Positions 60,674-64,000 of a DNA stretch of 64,000 nucleotides are shown here, piece after piece. This stretch comes from Burkholderia diffusa (GTDB taxonomy: Bacteria; Pseudomonadota; Gammaproteobacteria; Burkholderiales; Burkholderiaceae), in contig NZ_CABVPN010000023.1 of assembly GCF_902499115.1 (NCBI RefSeq), positions 72,461-136,460 of the forward strand, in the 5' to 3' direction. Within the stretch, counting starts at the first letter, position 1; each line of letters starts with the position of its first letter. The translations under genes and the position numbers were made by a program. Below the pieces are notes generated by a model. It saw nothing but the letters and a program-made list of their open reading frames with translations. It did not search any database and had not been told where the DNA came from.

Positions 60674-61411
60674 TCAGGTCTGGTGCCGCCCGGCGCCCGG
60701 CTTGAAGCGCGAGCCGAGCCGGTAGCGGTTGCCCGGATGCAGGAAGTGCACGAACGTGACTGGCAGTCCGTTCGTCCAGGTGCGGCGCGTGAGCGTGAGG
60801 CACGGCTCGTCGGCGCGCATGTCGAGCAGCCGCGCCTGTTCGCCGGTCGGCAGCGACGCGTCGACCACGTGTTCGATCTCCAGTTCGTAGTGCGACACGT
60901 TGTTGAACAGGTATTCGGACGGCGGCTCGGCCTGGAAATCCTGGTCGATGAATTCTGGCGCGGCGGCCGGGTTCACGTAGCGATCCTCGAGCTGGATCGG
61001 GCGGCCGTTTTCCTCGTGCACGCACACCACGTGAAAGACCGGCGTGTTGACCGCGAGCCCGAACGCGGCCGCGACGTCGAATGATGCAGGCTCGCGCGAC
61101 TGGCTGAGCACGCGGCAGCGGTACTCGTGGCCGCGCGCGCGGATCTCGTCGCGGATATGCGCGATCATCAGCAAGTTCGACTGCGGCTTCACCTCGGCGA
61201 CGAAGGTGCCGACGCCCGCGATGCGCTTCAGCACGCCTTCCTCGGTCAGCTCGCGCAGCGCGCGGTTGACCGTCATGCGCGCGACGCCGAACTGCGCGGC
61301 AAGATCGAGTTCGGACGGAATGCGGTCCCCCGGGCGCCAGTCGCCCGCATCGACATGCTGGCGGACGAGCGTCTTGATCTGCTGGAACGGTGCGGTGGTC
61401 TTCGTGACCAT
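60674..61411 (-). CDS. GntR-family regulator, HutC subfamily
   Basis: This 245-residue regulator starts at the ATG at 61411; the frame is open far upstream but similarity begins here. The winged helix is RIPSELDLAAQFGVARMTVN (about residues 30-49) with the GVGTFVAEV wing. The UTRA effector domain ends with LTRRTWTNGLPVTFVHFLHPG and RYRLGSRF, close to the histidine-utilisation repressor HutC. No hut genes are nearby; a GTCTAGAC palindrome stands before the binding-protein/PhyH operon, the likely target. It converges with the PhyH gene. Confidence 0.88.
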   Translation of the reverse strand: MVTKTTAPFQQIKTLVRQHVDAGDWRPGDRIPSELDLAAQFGVARMTVNRALRELTEEGVLKRIAGVGTFVAEVKPQSNLLMIAHIRDEIRARGHEYRCRVLSQSREPASFDVAAAFGLAVNTPVFHVVCVHEENGRPIQLEDRYVNPAAAPEFIDQDFQAEPPSEYLFNNVSHYELEIEHVVDASLPTGEQARLLDMRADEPCLTLTRRTWTNGLPVTFVHFLHPGNRYRLGSRFKPGAGRHQT

Positions 61412-61455
61412 CGGGGGATCCTCGGGGAAAGGCAACCGCGAAATTCTATCCCGGA

Positions 61456-62220
61456 TCAGGTCGCGGACAGTTCGCGAACGTCGGCCGTCGGCGCCGAACC
61501 GAACGCGTCGCTCAATGCATGGCCGATCAATTGCCGCGCGGCCGCTTCGGGCGTCGACAGCGCGCCGCTCGACTTCAACTGGTCGAATTTCTCGCGCATC
61601 GGGAAGTTCGCTTCGCTGGTGGAGCGGATCGTCGCCTGCATGCCCGTATCGACGACGCCCGGCGCGACGCTGCAGATCCGCAGCGCGCGGTTCGCGTCGA
61701 GCGCGACGGCGCGCGCGTGATGATCGAGCGCCGCCTTGGTCGCGCAGTAGACGCTCCAGCCCGCATACGCGTTGCGCGCGGCGCCGCTCGACACGTGCAG
61801 GATCCGGCATTCGGTCGGCGCCGCTGCCGCCTGCACGAGCGCGGCCGACAGCATCAGCGGCGCCGCGACGTTCACGCCGACCGCGCGCGCGACGAGCGTC
61901 GGATCCTGCGCGTCGAGCGGGCCGATCGGATCGACGATGCCCGCGTTGTTGAAGAGCAGCACGATCGACGCGCCGTCGACGAAGCGGCGCAGCGTGTCGC
62001 CGGCGAGCCACGTCGCGATGGCCGACGTGTCCGACAGGTCGAGCTCGATTTCGGCGAAACGGCCGCCGGCCTGCGCGGCGAGCGACGGATGACGGCTGCG
62101 CGACACACCGAGCACGGCGATGCCTTCCTGCAGCAATTGTTCGGTGAGCGACGCTCCGAGGCCGCGCGTGTGTCCGGTGACGATGGCGCGCACGGGCGGC
62201 GCTGAGATGGATGCAGTCAT
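61456..62220 (-). CDS. Short-chain dehydrogenase/reductase
   Basis: This is 254 residues from the ATG at 62220. The nucleotide motif is VTGHTRGLGASLTEQLL (TGxxxGxG), followed by LFNNAGIVDPIG (NNAG) and the catalytic YCATK with the serine in LHVSSGAARN. It resembles SDRs annotated as benzil/sepiapterin reductase-like (short classical type with APGVVDTGMQATIRS). It is 44 bases upstream of the HutC-type gene on the same strand and may be co-transcribed with it. The substrate is unknown. Confidence 0.88.
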   Translation of the reverse strand: MTASISAPPVRAIVTGHTRGLGASLTEQLLQEGIAVLGVSRSRHPSLAAQAGGRFAEIELDLSDTSAIATWLAGDTLRRFVDGASIVLLFNNAGIVDPIGPLDAQDPTLVARAVGVNVAAPLMLSAALVQAAAAPTECRILHVSSGAARNAYAGWSVYCATKAALDHHARAVALDANRALRICSVAPGVVDTGMQATIRSTSEANFPMREKFDQLKSSGALSTPEAAARQLIGHALSDAFGSAPTADVRELSAT

Positions 62221-62630
62221 GGCGGTGAACGAGTGAACGGATGAACCGTGTTGACGCGTGGCGCACATGCGTGGCGGCACGGCGTGCGGGACGGGCGATG
62301 CGCGGTGCTGGCGTGGCGCGCGAAGTCGGCCGCGTGCGGCACCGCATCCCCAGGTGAACGCGTATCGTACCGCCGGCCCGCGCGACGCGCAAACGCGGGG
62401 CGACGCCGCGCGCAGGCGCGGTGCGTGAATTCGCGACGTCGAACGCATGCGCCGCCGCGCACCGCCGCGTGGCCGATACGTTGGACGAAAGCGGGCTGCG
62501 GCAAGTCCGCACGCCATGGCCGCGAGTGGCGCCGGGCGCCACGTCGCGAGCTATCATATGGCTCGCTCGTTCGCGACGCCGGACGGGGCGCGACCGTTTC
62601 CCTTCACTTGCTGCACGCTGCGACGCATCC
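62221..62630. other. Intergenic region between SDR and YceH-family genes
   Basis: About 410 bases carrying the divergent promoters of the SDR and YceH-family genes. Arginine-rich frames exist on both strands and I see no family signature. A continuous frame into the YceH gene is open from 62421 but has no similarity before the ATG at 62631. Confidence 0.5.
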
Positions 62631-63341
62631 ATGAACACCACGCCGGACATGCCCACGCCACGCGCCCTGCGCGAACTTACGCCTCTCGAGGCCCGCATTC
62701 TCGGGGTGCTCGTCGAGAAGCAGCACACCGTGCCCGACACCTATCCGCTCTCGCTGAATGCGCTGACCTCGGGCTGCAACCAGAAAACCGCGCGCTCGCC
62801 GGTGATGAACGTCAGCGAGGACGAAGTCACGAGCGCGCTCGACGGGCTCAAGCATCTGAGCCTCGTGATGGAAGGGAGCAGCAGCCGCGTGCCGCGTTTC
62901 GAGCACAACATGAACCGTGTGCTCGGGATTCCGAGCCAGGCGATCGCGCTGCTGACGATCCTGCTGCTGCGCGGCCCGCAGACGGCCGCCGAACTGCGCC
63001 TGAACAGCGCACGCCTGCATGGCTTCGCGGACATCTCGTCGGTCGAGGCGTTCCTCGACGAACTGGCGGCGCGTGCGCAGCCGCTCGTCATCCGGCTGCC
63101 GCGCGCGCCCGGTGCGCGCGAGAATCGCTGGATGCACCTGATGTGCGGCGAGGTGAACATCGCCGAATTCGCCGGTTCGGATGCGGGCGCCGGCGCGGAC
63201 TCCGTTCCGCCGTCCGAGTTCGAGGCGCTGAAGGCCGAACAGAAGCGGCTTGCGGATGAGGTGGCGCGGCTGAACGCGCTCGTTCAGCGCATGGCGACCG
63301 AACTCGGGATCGACGTCGACACCCCAGGCGACGCCGGCTGA
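62631..63341 (+). CDS. YceH-family (DUF480) protein
   Basis: This 236-residue protein has two winged-helix domains of the DUF480 type. It begins RELTPLEARILGVLVEKQHT and continues PDTYPLSLNALTSGCNQKT and PVMNVSEDEVTSALDGL, all family signatures. The second domain starts ALLTILLLRGPQTAAELRLN. A C-terminal heptad stretch (ALKAEQKRLADEVARLNALV) is predicted coiled coil. The function is unknown; DNA binding is assumed from the fold. The ATG at 62631 matches the family start. Confidence 0.9.
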   Translation: MNTTPDMPTPRALRELTPLEARILGVLVEKQHTVPDTYPLSLNALTSGCNQKTARSPVMNVSEDEVTSALDGLKHLSLVMEGSSSRVPRFEHNMNRVLGIPSQAIALLTILLLRGPQTAAELRLNSARLHGFADISSVEAFLDELAARAQPLVIRLPRAPGARENRWMHLMCGEVNIAEFAGSDAGAGADSVPPSEFEALKAEQKRLADEVARLNALVQRMATELGIDVDTPGDAG

Positions 63342-63422
63342 CCGCCCGAGCCAACTCGACACCGGCGCGGCCGAGGGCGCGCCGGGTGACGAACGCGCCT
63401 CCCGGCATCGCTCGAATCCGCG

Positions 63423-63728
63423 CTACCAGCGGCACCCCGTCTTCTCGGACGCATCGACGTCCTGCGCCCACGCGAAGTCGGTCTTCTTGCCGGTGCGCGC
63501 ATTGGTGTACGTCATCGAATAGACGATCGCACCCTGGCTCATCATTTCGTATTCACCGTTGATCTTGCCGTCGACCATTTCCCACCACGTCGTCGTGAAC
63601 TGGTACGGGCGGCCTTCCGCGAGTTCTTCCTGATCCACGTGCTTGAACAGCAGCGGAATCGCCGCCTTCGATTTCGCGTAGCGGACGACACCACCTTGCC
63701 ACTTCGCCACGTCGTCGTAATACGTGCG
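63423..63728 (-). pseudogene. Hypothetical protein, 5' end removed by an insertion element
   Basis: The minus-strand frame ends at a TAG at 63423-63425 and gives 95 residues from a GTG at 63710, with the continuous upstream codons RTYYDDVAKW interrupted at about 63728 by the element. The visible part includes FTTTWWEMVDGKINGEYEMM and ends SEKTGCRW. I do not recognise the family. The N-terminus, probably including an export signal, lies beyond the insertion. Confidence 0.6.
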
Positions 63729-64000
63729 TGACCCTGAACCAAGAAATAGTTCGGTTCAAAAGTAGAGAAATTCGGCATGATGTGTCCAAGCAGACACGAA
63801 GGCCATGCCATGAAGACGAGCAAGTTTACGGAAGAGCAGATCGCATTTGCACTGAAGCAAGCCGAGCTGGGTACGAAGGTCGAAGAGATCTGTCGCAAGC
63901 TCGGAATCACCGAGACGACTTTCTACATATATGGACTGCTCCCAATAGCAAACGGAAGTTGACGGACACGGAAGTCGATTGCGTACATATATCCGGCGTC
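63729..64000 (+). mobile_element. IS407-like (IS3 family) insertion element, interrupted, running off the right edge
   Basis: A new sequence begins with TGACCCTGAACC at about 63729, inside the preceding open frame, and carries an IS407-type orfA from 63810. The left end begins with TGA, as expected for this IS group. The orfA frame departs from the family at about 63927, where sequence beginning TATATGGACTGCTCCC follows, so a second insertion is likely. Ends and target duplications cannot be confirmed within the window. Confidence 0.7.
63810..63962 (+). pseudogene. IS407-type transposase OrfA, truncated
   Basis: From the ATG at 63810 the frame reads KTSKFTEEQIAFALKQAEL then GTKVEEICRKLGITETTFY, the N-terminal helix-turn-helix of IS407/IS3-family OrfA. 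After TTFY the family continues with an N-W-K-type stretch, but here the frame turns into YGLLPIANGS and stops at 63962. Only about 40 of roughly 87 usual residues remain, so it cannot make an active OrfA. Confidence 0.8.

Noticed and set aside
60674..61411. Calling the UTRA regulator hutC
   Set aside because: No histidine-utilisation genes are present in the window, and the nearest plausible operator belongs to the binding-protein/dioxygenase unit.
60674..62740. 688-residue minus-strand frame joining the HutC-type regulator to upstream sequence
   Set aside because: Regulator similarity starts exactly at the ATG at 61411. The extension is antisense or out of frame to the SDR gene and has no motif.
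1..64000. CRISPR arrays, tRNA or rRNA genes, prophage or toxin-antitoxin modules
   Set aside because: I read for regular repeat-spacer patterns, tRNA-like cloverleaf stretches, rRNA blocks and phage or toxin motifs and saw none I could support.

Overview
The window is high-GC DNA (apart from one stretch) with dense, short-spaced operons. The protein families point to a Burkholderia-type betaproteobacterium: trimeric porins, a DUF4148 protein, a SlyB-like glycine-zipper lipoprotein, an IS407-like transposase, many LysR/GntR regulators and many MFS/ABC uptake systems. The content is almost entirely catabolic and regulatory. I saw no rRNA, tRNA, CRISPR array or replication origin. This fits a secondary chromosome of the Burkholderia cepacia complex, but that placement is inference.

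Layout. 1-5.1 kb: glycolate oxidase operon glcD-glcE-glcF-glcG on the minus strand, divergent from a GlcC-like regulator, with two identical TGGTCATACCA sites between them. 5.3-6.8 kb: nitronate monooxygenase fused to a helical C-terminal domain. 7.2-12.5 kb: a visibly less GC-rich block with a frameshifted DUF4148 gene, a LysR regulator, a class I aldolase of the DapA family, an MFS transporter and a porin. 12.8-20.4 kb: sugar ABC transporter and GH42 beta-galactosidase operon, divergent from a LacI-type repressor. 20.5-21.9 kb: GntR regulator, OsmC-like peroxidase and a glutathione-transferase-like remnant. 21.9-32.9 kb: LysR regulator and a non-phosphorylative L-arabinose pathway (dehydratase, 2-keto-3-deoxyarabonate dehydratase, dehydrogenase, lactonase) with an MFS transporter and an AraFGH ABC importer. 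33.0-42.3 kb: a MarR-controlled hydroxycinnamate (ferulate) regulon: ech, vdh, fcs, MFS transporter, porin and a lipoprotein feruloyl esterase/tannase. 42.5-43.2 kb: a DnaQ-like exonuclease and an Lrp-family remnant. 43.4-51.8 kb: GntR regulator, MFS transporter, arylmalonate-decarboxylase-like protein, hydantoinase-like amidohydrolase, two tandem NylB-like serine hydrolases and a class III aminotransferase. 52.1-54 kb: orphan Tat-signal ORF, acetyltransferase and a glycine-zipper lipoprotein. 54.4-62.2 kb: two tandem cytosine-deaminase-like amidohydrolases, a SnoaL-like exported protein, LysR, an orphan solute-binding protein, a PhyH-type dioxygenase, a HutC-type regulator and an SDR. 62.6-64 kb: a YceH-family protein and a gene cut by an IS407-like element that is itself interrupted.

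How the parts work together. The central 12.8-42.3 kb carries beta-galactosidase, complete L-arabinose uptake and near-complete oxidation, and feruloyl ester hydrolysis followed by ferulate-to-vanillate conversion. Those are the sugars and phenolic acid of feruloylated plant cell-wall side chains, so the block may act as a plant-polymer utilisation region (inference). The most obscure cluster is 43.4-51.8 kb. It looks like a degradation route for a cyclic amide or imide, in which an AMDase-like single-cysteine enzyme, a hydantoinase and two serine amidohydrolases are co-transcribed. No N-carbamoylase of a usual family is present there.
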